Shown: positions 13,101 through 32,445 of the stretch, in pieces | How positions within the stretch are numbered: the first letter of the stretch is position 1 | Layout of the letters: every line of letters starts with the position of its first letter | From: Micromussa lordhowensis | Lineage: Eukaryota; Cnidaria; Anthozoa; Scleractinia; Lobophylliidae | Assembly (NCBI GenBank): GCA_964020085.1 | Contig: OZ026609.1 | Span: forward strand, 3,410,028-3,474,027 | Direction: 5' to 3' | DNA length: 64,000 bases | The notes under the pieces: generated by a model | The model's input: only the letters and a program-made list of their open reading frames with translations | Told to the model about the DNA's origin: nothing | The model's database searches: none | Made by a program: the position numbers and the translations under genes

Positions 13101-16100
13101 AATAGTGGAACATGTGTATAAATACCTTTAATTAACTAAAATGTCCCACAACTGTTGTTCAGAGCAATCTCCTACAGTATCCAAGACACTGAAATGCCAC
13201 AGGAATTTAGGTTGGAGACCTGATCAGCGGAACCACATGCCCCTAGACAATAGTGTTGCTATAATTGTAGCTATTCTGTCCATTTGAACAATCAAAAGCG
13301 TGCGGAGCTAGAATATTCTGTGGCCTATTGAATGCAACCGAAAGTCATGTTTCATTGACAGTTCTGTCCCCAAGGGATATTCATAGCAACTCTGATTGGT
13401 CAATGTGTAGCAAACCATTTGTGGGTTACCAAAATTGGCGGTAATCACTATGAAAAGTCCTTCGTCTGGCGGGAAATGAATAAAAAAGATGAAGATGAAG
13501 GACTTTGAAAGTCTATCAGATGAGTTGGTTAACGATTTCCAAAAGCAATATTTAAAGTAAAGGAGTCCAGTTGTTTAAATCTAGTCTCTTTGTACAATAA
13601 TTGAACAACTAATTATTCATGAATAACTTGTGAAGGTTTAGACAGGCATTTAACATAATTATTAACTAATAAAAGAAATTAAAATGAATTTTGTTTGGAT
13701 CCAAGTACAAAATAAGGGTATGTTCCTTTGGAGTGAACTGGATCAGGATCAGTGATCCATGATCATTCAGATTACTTGATATACTCTGATCATCGTTTCC
13801 TTTGATGTACCACGATCCGAGTGATCTCGGATCACTGATCCTGATGCAGGGTACCCTAAATGTACATCTAATAATGTCCTGTACATTACCTGCTTCGGGC
13901 TGTCAGAAAGAGTTTCTAAGAAGGTTTCTATCAAGGAGAACTTGCAGTGTGTTTTCAAATGTTTTAACAGTGACGAGTGTCCTTTTCTTTTAAAACCCTT
14001 CATAAAACTGACAACAAATAAGACAATTAAAATTAAAAGCAAAATTGACTGATATCATTGGGTTGCTGCATGACTGGTCAAATAAGTCACATGCAAATAA
14101 CTTGATAATAAACTGTGACTTCTAGTACATGTAACTGTAGGCAATACCGTAATTCAAAAATACATGTACATGCATCACTGTGTGATAATGTACTGCAACA
14201 TAGTTCCTTTCAGAAAGATTACAAGGAGCTGGCTGTTTGTAGACATGTAGAGCAGCACCTAGATAAGTGCAGTATTGAAGAGATGCCCATACCCAACTTC
14301 CTTACACATATTTAAAACCTGCCAGCCAGAGCGAGTGCTGGGTCTTTTGGAAAGCACTACGACAAATATCCTGTTTGTACAGTAGGAAAGAAATTCCAGC
14401 CCATTTGAAATTGTAGTTACATGTTCATCACTGTGGTCATTAGTTAATGATTTTAAGGTATTTTTTCAAGCCTGAGGTTTTCTACATGTAAGCTGAGAGA
14501 CCAGCTTTCCAATCAAACAAACAAGCAGGTTTACATGTGTACACATGTAGGTATGATATTACCCAAGCTAAAAGGCCTGTGATGCCTGTAGATTGTATGT
14601 ACAGGAAATACAGAGTGCTATGTTCCTGTAGCCCCTTGCAAAAGTTTACAAGCTTTAAGATACGTGTACATGTACATGTACCAAGTTACATCGATACCTA
14701 GCCTTTCACTCAACAAAACAAACACTGTGATTGGTTGATTCTTGGTCACATGGCCCTAATCAAATTCAAACGTATGGGGATACAATTGCACTGTTGTTGC
14801 CCGCATGCCGTCTTTGTTTGTTTGTTTTTGCTATATGATTGTATAAATAATATTTTTGTCCCCTGGGAGAAACTGTTAGTTTTGTTTTGACTCTTGGGAA
14901 AACAAAACTGTTTCCATGGGGACCATACATTAAGTGGATAATATTTTTTCACTTGGGAAACACAACTAGACGTTATATCATGTTAACTTTGCTCAAAAAG
15001 TTTCCAGTGATCTATTGCAAACTCAAGTTTCTGCTACATGTATACCAAGAAATCACAGTAACAAACTGTTCATTCAAAACAAAACAAAACAAAAATACTT
15101 TTACCTTGCAAGATTTTGAGGAAATAAATCCACATCTAAAAGACCATTTTCATCTAGAAGTTTAATCATTTCATCTTCTGATGAACTATCGCTGTTCTTA
15201 AGAAGAAAGTATTTCTTCTTCCAAGGGATAAACTGGAAGTGAAAACAGTCAATAGCAAGGATCAGTGATTCTGATTCATTTTTTGGTGCTTTTGCACAGC
15301 AGAAAAATTTTATTCAATAAGACAGTTACAGATAGTCTCGGTGAACAAATGGCCAAGATTTTGAATTTGCTCGGCACATTACTTGTACTCTAGACTTAAC
15401 AGTCGACACTTGTATGTATAACCACCACCCTAGGGACTTGAGGAAGTGGCCGCTTGATACAGCATCCCATCCAGGGGGGGAGTAGAAATACTCCTAGTCG
15501 CTTCATGCTACAGAAACCGGGATAAGCTCCGGCCTGATGAGCTACTTGGCTCTTATACAACATGCACTTAATACAAGATCACTAAAAATACTCACTGAGC
15601 GTGGGTCAATTTTAATGGCGTGTCATACTGTACAAAAACACCTCATGCAAGGAAACAACAAGCACTTTATTCACACATGCATTCATGATAATGGTACTGC
15701 ACTTCAGCACATTGCGGACATCCAGGAAGCACTATTGATACTAAATGGCCAATTATCAGCTTACAGGAGCTTTGGACATGCATGTTATTTTTAAGGTGGA
15801 TTGCATTTTGTTTTATATTTGCTAGACAATAACATAATGCATAAAATGACGTACAGTATGGCTTGATTTCCATTTGGGTGGCCACTTAATACAGGTAAAA
15901 GTAACAAAAAAGACAAACATACATGTACATGTACATGTAGGACTGCGCTAGGGTGGCTGCGGCCGCTTAATAGAGAGGGCTGCCTACTACAGGCAACAAA
16001 CAAGTGCAGCATTTCTAGGAGAGAAAAATCGGGCCTTTGAAAACTGGCCGCTTAATAGAGGGGTTGCTGCTTAATACAGGGCTGTTATACATGTAATTAT

Positions 16101-19100
16101 ACAGGTTCGACTGTATTTATTTATAAATAACATGCTGAGCAAATTCAAAACCTTGGTCCATCTCCAATCAATAGATAATGAGTGGAGATCATAAAAATGG
16201 GTATCCATAACTGTACCAGACTCTACCTGTGTACATGTACCTAGCCCCATGTGGCATCTTCTTTTGGTTAAATAATAATTATTTACAGTAACTACCTGTA
16301 GGAAGGCATGTATGCACACGGTCTACTACATGTATCCATTATTATTATACACTGAACCCTCTAACCCTTTTCTGATTGGCCAAAAGCGTACAATGAATTT
16401 TCGAAATCAGCGTCCTTCACGTCATAACTGCAGATTATACAATAATCATGTCAAGGTCACGGGTAATCATGTCAAGGTTACGGGTTATCATGTCATGTAT
16501 GACCGCAGCGCATGATTTCCAAGGGTAATCATGTCAACTTTGCGTGATTCGTGTTGTTTGTCATCAGTGAAGAAGTAGAAACATGACTTCCAAATGTTGG
16601 CGTTTGTTTGCGTTCGTTCAATGTATAAAAAATCAATTAATATTATAATCAAGGTCTTTCAGCTGATAACCCTTATACCTCAACCTTGATTATTCTGGAC
16701 ATCACAAAAACCTCATCCAGTAATTGTTTAAAATCTACAATGTACCAGGAAACTGATTTAAACTGAGCAGTTTACATACATGTACATCATTTCATGTGAT
16801 ACTAGCCAGACATAATAAGTCAATGACATCAATCAATGACAACAATGAAATCAATGAGGAATCAATAGGTAATCGATAGGTAATCAGTTGATCAGTTGAT
16901 TAGTCACTGATTATTACCAATGATCAATGAGTAATCAATGACTAATAGACAAGCCACAAAATTTTTGGTTATCGATTAGTCATCAACTGTATTGATAAGT
17001 CATCGATTTGCATTGATTAGTCATTGATTTCCTTCATTACTCATCCATATCATCAAAAAAAAAAAAAAAAGTAAAAATGTTTGCCGCTGTTCTGGTGGGC
17101 AATGTACATGTAACTGCTTATGAGGCTGCTTCCCTAAGCCGAAGAAGTTTTACTTTGCTGACAAACATCCACCGAACAAAATCTATAACCATGTACAGTG
17201 TAGTCGATTCTTGTCAGCGTACTTGTTAGTTTCATTTTCAGACTGGTTGGTTCCTGTTCAGTAGTTTTGGTATCAAATAAGGAGTTAGGTAGAATGAAAT
17301 ATTGCACAATAAAGAATCATCTGTATTTGTGATTAGCACTTGATGTCTTGATATACCAGGAAGGTTAATTGACCTTTCGTGAAAGGCCTAATTTCGTCAA
17401 TAGGAACCCCAGTTACAAAGAATACACCTACAGCTATACATGTACATGTAACACGGATAAAAGAATAACAAACTAAAAGAAATGGTACACGAAAGCAAGA
17501 AATGTGTCTATCATGTGCAGTATTATAGTCGATGATTGATGGGTAAAAAAAAAAAAAAAAAAAGGTAAAGTCTGCATACGAGCCAAGTGGCCCATCAGGC
17601 CGGAGCTTATCCCGGTTTCCGTAGCATGAAGCGACTAGGAATATTTCTACTCCCCCCTGGATGGGATGCTAGTCCATCGCAGGGTTACCCCCAGCATTAA
17701 ACTCGCCGGTACCCATTTATACACCTGGGTGGAGAGAGGCACCGTGAGAGTGAAGTGTCTTGCCTAAGAACACAACGCAATGTCCCCGGCCAGGGATCGA
17801 ACCCGGAGCGCTCGCTCCGGAGTCGAGCGCACTAACCATGAGGCCACCGCACCTCCGATTGATGGGTAGTCAATAGGTAATCAATTACATATACATCAAT
17901 GAGTAACAAATGAAGGGGTACATGGAAAAAAGCCCTACATTGTAAGTGACTCTTGATCTCATGTCAAATTCTCCTTTTCTGTAAAAGGAAATGAAAAGCA
18001 ATTTGCCAAGAGAATCTTGCAGTTTATCAGATGTCACTTAGGGCCTTTTTCTGCACACCCCTTTTATTGATGTCATCGTTGAGTAATAATTGATAGGCCA
18101 CAAAAGTTTTGAGCTTTGATTGCTCATTGATCATCACCAATAAATCAATGACTAATCAACTTAATACCCATCGAGTACTCACTGATTACCAACTGATGCC
18201 ACTGATCATCCATTAGTTATGACTGGTACTAGATGTGCATGTTTTGTACAAGCATGGTTTATAGAGACTTTACAAGGATAGTGTGTGGATCACAAAAAGA
18301 GCAAAACCCTTGACCAGACATATTCCAGCACTCTAAGCATTCGTCTACTGTGTCTCCCACTGACATCAGGTAAACACCCACATATACATGTATACTTTAC
18401 CCTAATGTACACCTAAACCTAGCAACATGTCATGTATAAATAGAGTAGTACCGTTAAGCACAAGTCAAATTCAACCTCAAGTCAAGTTTGAGTCACAAGT
18501 CGAGTTTGACTCATGCAACGATACAACTAAGAAAACAACATTACCGAGTCTCTTGATATTATGTCATACCACTGGTGACACACCAAAGCACAGTTCAACA
18601 TCAAGTCCACAATCGGCAACTGACAGAAGATATTTTCCATAATCTCCACAGGCAGCTGAGCAAAGTCACTGTCACACTGACTCAAATCCTGTGAGTCGTC
18701 ATCATCCGAGTCACTGACACCACCGCCAACAAGACCAAATGTGGACTTTGCTGATGCCTGTTCTTTAGTTTGTTTCACAGATTTAGATGAATTTGACGAT
18801 TTTTTGCAAGAAGATGCAGTATTCTTCTGACCAGATTCACAAGAACTAGAGCTCTCTTGACTACTACATGTAGATTCCATACTTGTAGAAGATTGAGAAC
18901 AACTAGAACTTTCTTCCACTTCTGAATCACTCTTAAGTTTTCTGCCACCAACCACATTCGTTATTACACAGCCGTCATCGTCGCTTATACAATTCTCGTC
19001 TTCGCTATCAACAGTAATCGTTTCTGGGACACGTTTCTGCTTTTTGGCGAACCTGCCTTTTCTGTGATTCTGTGCTCTTGAATTTGACCTACGTATTTTC

Positions 19101-19594
19101 CTAGTATTTCGCGGTGATGGACTTGACGAGGAGGATGAATTTGATGTCGGCGAACTTGAACTAGAAGACGTTGACGACGCCATGAGCCCAAGAACACGTG
19201 TTTGGTCAAAGTGCGTTTGTTTTCCCTCTGTGCAGCTATTTTTCAATGGTGAACATGCATAAGTTACATGTCCAGAAACTCCACAAGTTTTACTTCCTAA
19301 ATTATGCTGGCCTGACAAAATTTGCTGGTTGTCCGTCCCTGAATAACATCCTCTGGCTTGCTCATGAATTTTTGCCGCAGTCGTGAAACCGAACGCCGGG
19401 GAAAACGGAATTTGATTCGTGCGTCCCTGGACGCCAGTTGTCCGACGGGTTTTTTCGCCGCTTGCCTTCACGAGAAAATTCACCTCTTCCTTACTGATAC
19501 CACTCCTAGGAGTGAAATATTGTGATATTATCCGTTGATGGGGAGACGAAATAGTCTTGTTTCGCTTTTTCCGTGGGGAGAAATTACGAGCCAT
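4346..19594 (-). CDS. FBH1: FBH1 F-box DNA helicase (16 exons, 3' end beyond window)
   Basis: Superfamily 1 (UvrD/Rep-like) 3'-5' helicase that is also an SCF F-box subunit; it limits RAD51 filaments at stalled forks. Exons on the minus strand, all GT-AG with compatible phases: 18545-19594, 15105-15232, 13890-13986, 12634-12818, 11917-12039, 11209-11306, 10799-10877, 10300-10389, 9494-9764, 8456-8534, 7730-7816, 6637-6773, 5560-5659, 5201-5322, 4683-4752, 4346-4452; 941 residues so far. A PIP box QRIISQYF lies at residues 20-27, followed by a serine-rich acidic region and an F-box ([17 protein letters not shown]) near 314-350. Then come Walker [10 protein letters not shown] near 560, Walker B DEAQD at 755-759, motif [15 protein letters not shown] at 779-790 and SFRFG at 809-813. 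Later helicase motifs (V, VI) were not found and should lie left of position 1. An alternative ATG at 19621 would add nine residues. A TPR-like linker segment seems shorter than in human. Confidence 0.93.
5801..5985. repeat. foldback element in FBH1 intron
   Basis: A near-perfect palindrome: AAGCAATAGACCACAAGTTT at the left is mirrored at the right end, with the arms meeting around a CTGCGGCTCG centre. It sits between the FBH1 exons at 5560-5659 and 6637-6773. Confidence 0.8.
6911..6931. repeat. TTG microsatellite
   Basis: Seven tandem TTG units in an FBH1 intron. Confidence 0.9.
7131..7171. repeat. ATT/ATC trinucleotide microsatellite
   Basis: Tandem ATT units with interspersed ATC, in an FBH1 intron. 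Confidence 0.9.
15460..15560 (+). repeat. SINE 3' fragment
   Basis: About 95 bases closely match the 3' half of the full SINE at 17546-17856, but in the opposite orientation. Shared strings include GCATCCCATCCAGGGGG, TAGTCGCTTCATGCTAC and CCGGGATAAGCTCCGGCC. It is 5' truncated and lies in the first FBH1 intron. Confidence 0.8.
16795..17056. repeat. ATCAATGA-rich irregular repeat, left part
   Basis: Irregular repetition of ATCAATGA, GTAATCAAT and GATTAGTCA in both orientations, with short inverted segments, ending in a poly(A) run at about 17055. It appears to continue on the other side of the SINE at 17.5 kb. Confidence 0.6.
17546..17856 (-). mobile_element. tRNA-derived SINE, full length, with target duplication
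   Basis: On the minus strand the element opens with a tRNA-like head containing an A box (TGGTTAGTGCGCTCG) and a B box (GGGTTCGATCCCTGG), the internal RNA polymerase III promoter. A conserved body and a pyrimidine-rich T tail follow. The 12-base direct repeat GATTGATGGGTA at 17534-17545 and 17857-17868 flanks it exactly, which is the signature of LINE-mediated retroposition. The target was the ATCAATGA-rich repeat inside FBH1 intron 1. Confidence 0.92.
17869..18215. repeat. ATCAATGA-rich irregular repeat, right part
   Basis: Same irregular repetition (AATCAATGACTAATCAA, CATTGATCATC and similar) as at 16.8-17.05 kb. The two blocks are separated by other intronic sequence and the SINE. Confidence 0.5.
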
Positions 19595-19733
19595 GGAATC
19601 GGCCTTGCAACTTACTTGCAAACGATTATTTCATCCGTTGGCAATTTCCGTTGGCCGACATGTTTATCTATATACTCATTCCCAGGCGTTTCTCTGTCAA
19701 GTGATATGAGAATTCGGGGTGACCCGGAAACAC

Positions 19734-20448
19734 TGGGCGCTTTCCATTCGACAAATTTCCGGGTATTCCATGCGACGAATGGAACAGTATTTTCCGGTTC
19801 CTTGGACTAACCCGTTCTAGGTCAATGATCATCAAGTTCCAAGTTTCGCGCGAAAATACGAAATCAAACGGAGGACTCTTTGTTTACTTGCTTTCTGGTT
19901 GCTCGATCGACGACGCTGAAGTTAAAATAAACCATGTATTAGGTGATTTAGGTGAGGGTGACATTATAAATTTTATCGTAAGAATTTAAAAGGAGTCCGC
20001 GACTAGAGTTAGGGTACGATACCTTTTTATTTTCCTGACGAGTTCAAGAGTCGATTTCGAATGACGAGCGAGCTGTTCACGGCAGTTATGCTCACATTTC
20101 ACGTAGCCCACAGGTATTTTCGCAGTACTCACTAAAGCGTGTCGAGGCATATGCACTGCAATGATGTTGAACCAAGATATTTCAGTCGTTTGTCAGGTAG
20201 AGCACTAATATTATGTTTAGCAGCTTATGCATCAGCCATGTTGAATTCGATTTCCAGGCTCGGAGAAACTAGGCCCGAGCAGGAATGGTCGAATGGAACG
20301 GAATTTTCCGGTTATTCCGATTTTCCGGAAAAGAGGGTGCACTCAAAACGTATTCCTAAATTTTCGAAAACTTTTCCCGGAATTTTTACCGTTCCATTCA
20401 GTTTCGGACCGGAAATCTCGGAATTTTTGGCCGAATGGAAAGCGCCCA
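19734..20448. mobile_element. TIR element(s) with TGGGCGCTTTCCATTCG ends
   Basis: TGGGCGCTTTCCATTCG at 19734-19750 is mirrored as CGAATGGAAAGCGCCCA at 20432-20448. The same subterminal motif (GAATGGAAC..TTTTCCGG) appears in both halves. 20270-20448 also folds back on itself, so this may be one 0.7 kb element or two neighbouring copies. It lies just upstream of the FBH1 start and may carry or displace its promoter. Confidence 0.6.
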
Positions 20449-20919
20449 CTGACCCCCGGTCCACGGACCCCCACCACGGACCGGGTTCTATCCGAGAATT
20501 TCAATGGCTATGAAATATACCTCACGCAATGCCATCAAAATGGTGTCGCGGAAACTCTTATCAAGTCTGAAAGAACAATTTATCATGTAACGACATTCGA
20601 AGACAAGTTAGTCATCAACCGTCACAATCGTAGACTTCAAGATAGCAAATCAAAGGAATCTAACGACTCAGGAACACAAGTTGTAAGTTTCGAAATCGTT
20701 TGTGGCTTCAACTGAAAATGTTGTAAATAGTAATTTATCTCGCAATTATTTCAATTTCAGTTGACTACGATGTAAACACGGACGCCAAGAACCATGTATG
20801 CTATAGTACAAATAAATCCGACAACTTTGATCCCTGGAAAGCTAATCTTCCAACTAAGTAGCACTTTCAACCATAGGAGCGAACACTATTGATAGGTAAC
20901 TGGCAAAAGATATTCTCTA

Positions 20920-20953
<34 letters not shown>

Positions 20954-21097
20954 GAGAGTTTTCATTGGCTTAGCCATCATGGTATATGAGCCATTATACC
21001 ATGATCTACAAAAATGGGGAGCGTATGCGTGATTTTTTGGGCCTCTTTGTTTTTATTGTAGTCTAGTTTTCTATATTTTGGGGGCGTTTTCAATAAA

Positions 21098-21098
21098 A

Positions 21099-21135
<37 letters not shown>

Positions 21136-21169
21136 TATAGCCAACTCAGCGCTACGCACCTCGTTCTAT

Positions 21170-21204
<35 letters not shown>

Positions 21205-21206
21205 TT
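21098..21206. repeat. short foldback element
   Basis: AACAATTATTCCA at the left is mirrored by TGGAATAATTGTT at the right; the inner arm GTTGGATATGAGATGAT is also inverted. Confidence 0.8.
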
Positions 21207-21520
21207 AATTATCTCTTCAGATAATTGACAAAATCTGCCTTTTTGGTTTTCTTTGATGACCTGTTCTTTGCGGCTGCACTTCTCGAGTTCTTTTTAGTGG
21301 ATTCAAAGATGTTTCGGACGTTTTGATGTGAGAGATCCGGAATTATCAGACGTACTACTAGTTTCCAACCCAGGTGTCTCGTATCCATTTGAATCACTAT
21401 CACTGTCTAGCTTCTTCAATCACTGAATCACTCGTTGTAGCAAAACAAGAACCGCGGTGCGGTTGTAACCGCGCTTGAAAAAAAACGTGGTTACTTACAC
21501 TGTCTGCGAAACGTGACTCT

Positions 21521-21589
21521 CCAACCTCGTTCCCAGGGTCCTCTCTCTACCTTCTCGAGGTAGAGAGAGGACCCTGGGAACGAGGTTGG
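21521..21589. repeat. 69-base near-perfect palindrome with direct flanks
   Basis: CCAACCTCGTTCCCAGGGTC and the following bases are mirrored exactly around a CTCGAG centre. The flanks repeat GTGACTCTCC (21513-21522 and 21589-21598), consistent with a 9-10 base target duplication. A related end (GACCCTGGGAACAAGGTT) occurs at about 23980-23999, just upstream of ANKRD16. Confidence 0.85.
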
Positions 21590-21599
21590 TGACTCTCCT

Positions 21600-22241
21600 G
21601 CCCTTCATCAAATATACGAAAAAAGGAGTATCTGATTACATTCTTTGCATAGCGCGAGTTTAGCGTGACTTGTAATCGGAGAATTTTGTTTACGTCTAAT
21701 GAAAAAATACTTTGACCTTTCAATATAAATTTTACACAAGGGTTTTTGACGAGCGCTAAGGCTAAGTTTTAACTTTTTTTCCCCAGAAAATTCCACCATT
21801 GCTTCTGGCGAACTATACACGATCTTACATTTATCACCGTCAGCGTATTCCATGGCCAGACGTATACCTTTTTAGCGCATTGAATATCCCCTTTGAAAGT
21901 GAACAGAAACAATGCAAACATTCCAGATTACAAAATGTTCTGTTTTGCACGCAAAACGAAAATACAGCTTAACTCTGGATAATGTCAGCCTTACTAGCCA
22001 GCAACTGGTCCCAAATTAGATGCTTTATCCTTGCAAATGTCCTGACGCCCATCGCCGAAGGCCGCCATTTGTTGTGTAAACAGTTAATTCGCTAACTTGA
22101 CAAAACCCTCCTGAGGGGGAGATATGACGAAAAGAGCTGAGAAATGGCCTGTAATTGGCTGAGGATGACATCATCCGGTGAAGACAATTGGTTGATGAAG
22201 ACATCATCCGCGGAGGTCTGCGTCTGGTGACACGAAAACGA
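21600..22241. repeat. tandem 0.7 kb unit, copy A (divergent)
   Basis: It shares the order of blocks with copy C: a CTTTGCATAGCG block, GAAAATTCCACCATTGCTTCTGGCGAA..ATTCCATGGC, TAGCCAGCAACTGGTCC, GACGAAAAGAGCTGAGAAATG and CATCATCCGCGGAG..TCTGGTGACAC. On the minus strand each copy opens a short ATG frame (MEYAD or MECAD), of unknown meaning. Confidence 0.75.
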
Positions 22242-22870
22242 ACAAGAAGTTGAAAACAACTTTTAACCGCGCTTTTAAAATTGAACTGTTTTCTAAGTAT
22301 TTAGCAACAGCGTTTTGCGAGTAAACATTACCCATTGGAAACAATAGAGATTGCGTGATTCAAAGTAAGCTCAGTGCCTGGATTGAAAGAGATTTTATTT
22401 CACATTCTTTGCATAGCGTGGTTGCGTGATTGGTAATCGGAGATTTTTGTTTACCTGTAGCTCGAAGGAGAATTGACCTTTCAAACGAATATATATTTGC
22501 AAAGGTTTTGACGAGTGCCGAGGTTATATTTTTTTTTCCCAGAAAACTCCACCATTGCTTCTGGCGAAGTAAACACGATCTTATTTATCACCGTAAGGGC
22601 ATTGCAGTAAATACGGTCATATTTATCAGCATCAGCGCATTCCATGGCTGACTACCTTCTTTAGCCGGCGCATTGAATATTCCCTTCGAAAGTGAACATG
22701 CAAGCAAAACAAAAATAAAGCTTAACTCTAGATAATTTCAGCCTTAGTAGCCAGCAACAGGTCCTAAATTACATTATTTATCCTTGCAAATGTCCTTGTG
22801 GTAATATTTCAACAGCTTTTTTTTCGGCGAATAAACATTACCGGTTGCGTGATTCAAAGTTTGGCCGAGC
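22242..22870. repeat. tandem 0.7 kb unit, copy B
   Basis: 22242-22800 is almost identical to 22971-23518 (copy C), pointing to a recent duplication. Copy B lacks the final block ending in GGTGACAC that copies A and C retain. Confidence 0.88.
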
Positions 22871-22923
22871 AGAGAGCTGGTTCAGCTCTCCGACATGAAA
22901 AAAAAAAAAAATAAAAAAAATAA

Positions 22924-22970
22924 ACCCCGTGCAGAGCAAGAACCGCGCTCGGCCCATGGCCGCGCGGTTA
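22924..22970 (-). repeat. 46-base T-tailed palindromic unit, copy 1
   Basis: On the minus strand the unit contains a GC-rich hairpin (AACCGCGC..GCGCGGTT around CCATGG), a single-stranded part ending CACGGGG and then a long T run. Placed between tandem copies B and C. Confidence 0.7.
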
Positions 22971-23755
22971 ACAAGAAGTTGAAAACAACTTTTAACCGCG
23001 CTTTTAAAATTGAACTGTTTTCTAAGTATTTAGCAACAGCGTTTTGCGAGTAAACATTACCCATTGGAAACAATAGAGATTGCGTCATTCAAAGTAAGCT
23101 CAGTGCCTGGATTGAAAGAGATTTTATTTCACATTCTTTGCATAGCGTGGTTGCGTGATTGGTAATCGGAGATTTTTGTTTACCTGTAGCTCGAAGGAGA
23201 ATTGACCTTTCAAACGAATATATATTTGCAAAGGTTTTGACGAGTGCCGAGGTTATATTTTTTTTCCCAGATAACTCCACCATTGCTTCTGGCGAAGTAA
23301 ACACGATCTTATTTATCACCGTAAGGGCATTACAGTAAATACGGTCATATTTATCAGCATCAGCGCATTCCATGGCTGACTACCTTCTTTAGCGCATTGA
23401 ATATTCCCTTCGAAAGTGAACATGCAAGCAAAACAAAAATACAACTCTAGATAATTTCAGCCGTAGTAGCCAGCAACAGGTCCTAAATTACATTCTTTAT
23501 CCTTGCAAATGTCTTGACGTCCAACTCCGAGGGATTTTCGCCCAATTATTTCTCCCCGAATATGAATATTCAATTCGCTAACTAGACAAAACTTTCCGGA
23601 GGGGAGGTATGACGAAAAGAGCTGAGAAATGGCCTGTAATTGGCTGATGATGACATCAGTCGGTGACGACATTTGGCCGAGTGGGAGTTTGGTCTGTGAT
23701 TGGTTGATGAAGACATCATCCGCGGAGATCTGCGTCTGGTGACACAAAAACGAAA
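22971..23755. repeat. tandem 0.7 kb unit, copy C
   Basis: The most complete copy. It carries a minus-strand frame at 23089-23373 starting MECADADKYD, which copy B breaks and copy A shortens. No protein family was recognised. Confidence 0.88.
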
Positions 23756-23764
23756 AAAAAAAAA

Positions 23765-23810
23765 CCCCGTGCAGAGCAAGAACCGCGCTCGGCCCATGGC
23801 CGCGCGGTTA
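23765..23810 (-). repeat. 46-base T-tailed palindromic unit, copy 2
   Basis: Identical in core to copy 1; it follows tandem copy C directly, with its own homopolymer run. Confidence 0.75.
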
Positions 23811-23821
23811 AAAAAAAAAAA

Positions 23822-23867
23822 CCCCGTGCAGAGCAAGAACCGCGCTCGGCCCATGGCCGCGCGGTTA
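23822..23867 (-). repeat. 46-base T-tailed palindromic unit, copy 3
   Basis: Tandem to copy 2, separated by an 11-base A run on the plus strand, which reads as a T run on the minus strand. Confidence 0.75.
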
Positions 23868-24038
23868 ATAATTGCGGAAGCCATGATGAAAACGATGCAT
23901 GACAGAAAAAAAAACTTGTAAACTCCCGCCCAGCCTCGTTCTCATGCTGCCATAAATAACATGAGAGCAATGAGAGCTAGAGACCCTGGGAACAAGGTTA
24001 ATTCCTCCCACCCTCCCTTAGAATGCTTGTCGCGAATC

Positions 24039-32036
<7,998 letters not shown>

Positions 32037-32137
32037 CAGACCATGACAGAGGTCACGCTCCGTCCTTACGGTTTGCGTTACGTTTGAACGATCTACAAGC
32101 GAGAGGACGTCCAAAGTGAGCTACATTTTGTCGAAGG

Positions 32138-32143
32138 AATAAA
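32138..32143 (+). terminator. ANKRD16 polyadenylation signal candidate
   Basis: AATAAA about 100 bases after the ANKRD16 stop. Confidence 0.6.
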
Positions 32144-32445
32144 CTTAAGATCTTGTCACAAGATAAAAAAAAACAAGGAACAAATTCGATATTACACCTC
32201 GTTCGTCACGTGTTGTTAGTGAAAATGACGTCACTTATCACATGCAGAAAACGTGTTGAAATTGTTTCGTGGTAAAACTTCTACTGGTTTATTTTGTAAA
32301 ATGGTCACAAAATAGTCACAAGGAGAGTTCTAACATTTAGTTTATCTTTGAAATAATTACATTAATAACTTCAGTTGAGTCTCCTTTTCTCACATGGCGG
32401 AATTGGCGACTTTTCTTCAAACTGCTACCAAAATCTTCGCAGAGG

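Larger units (their letters stand above)
19622..24038. promoter_or_regulatory. divergent intergenic region between FBH1 and ANKRD16
   Basis: The region holds both gene starts' upstream sequence, repeats and no convincing gene. No TATA box or initiator could be assigned; the promoter role is inferred from the divergent layout. A plus-strand frame at about 20500-20714 with a GTAAGT donor, and another at 20761-20861 ending in a stop, could be non-coding or decayed exons; their phases do not join. Confidence 0.4.

Noticed and set aside
20293..20715. 140-residue plus-strand open frame upstream of ANKRD16
   Set aside because: Its first half is transposon sequence. The second half has a donor, but its phase does not join the next open block, and no family was recognised.
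23582..23970. Open frames with repeated AMGRARFLLCTG-like peptides
   Set aside because: They are translations of the 46-base hairpin unit and its homopolymer tails.
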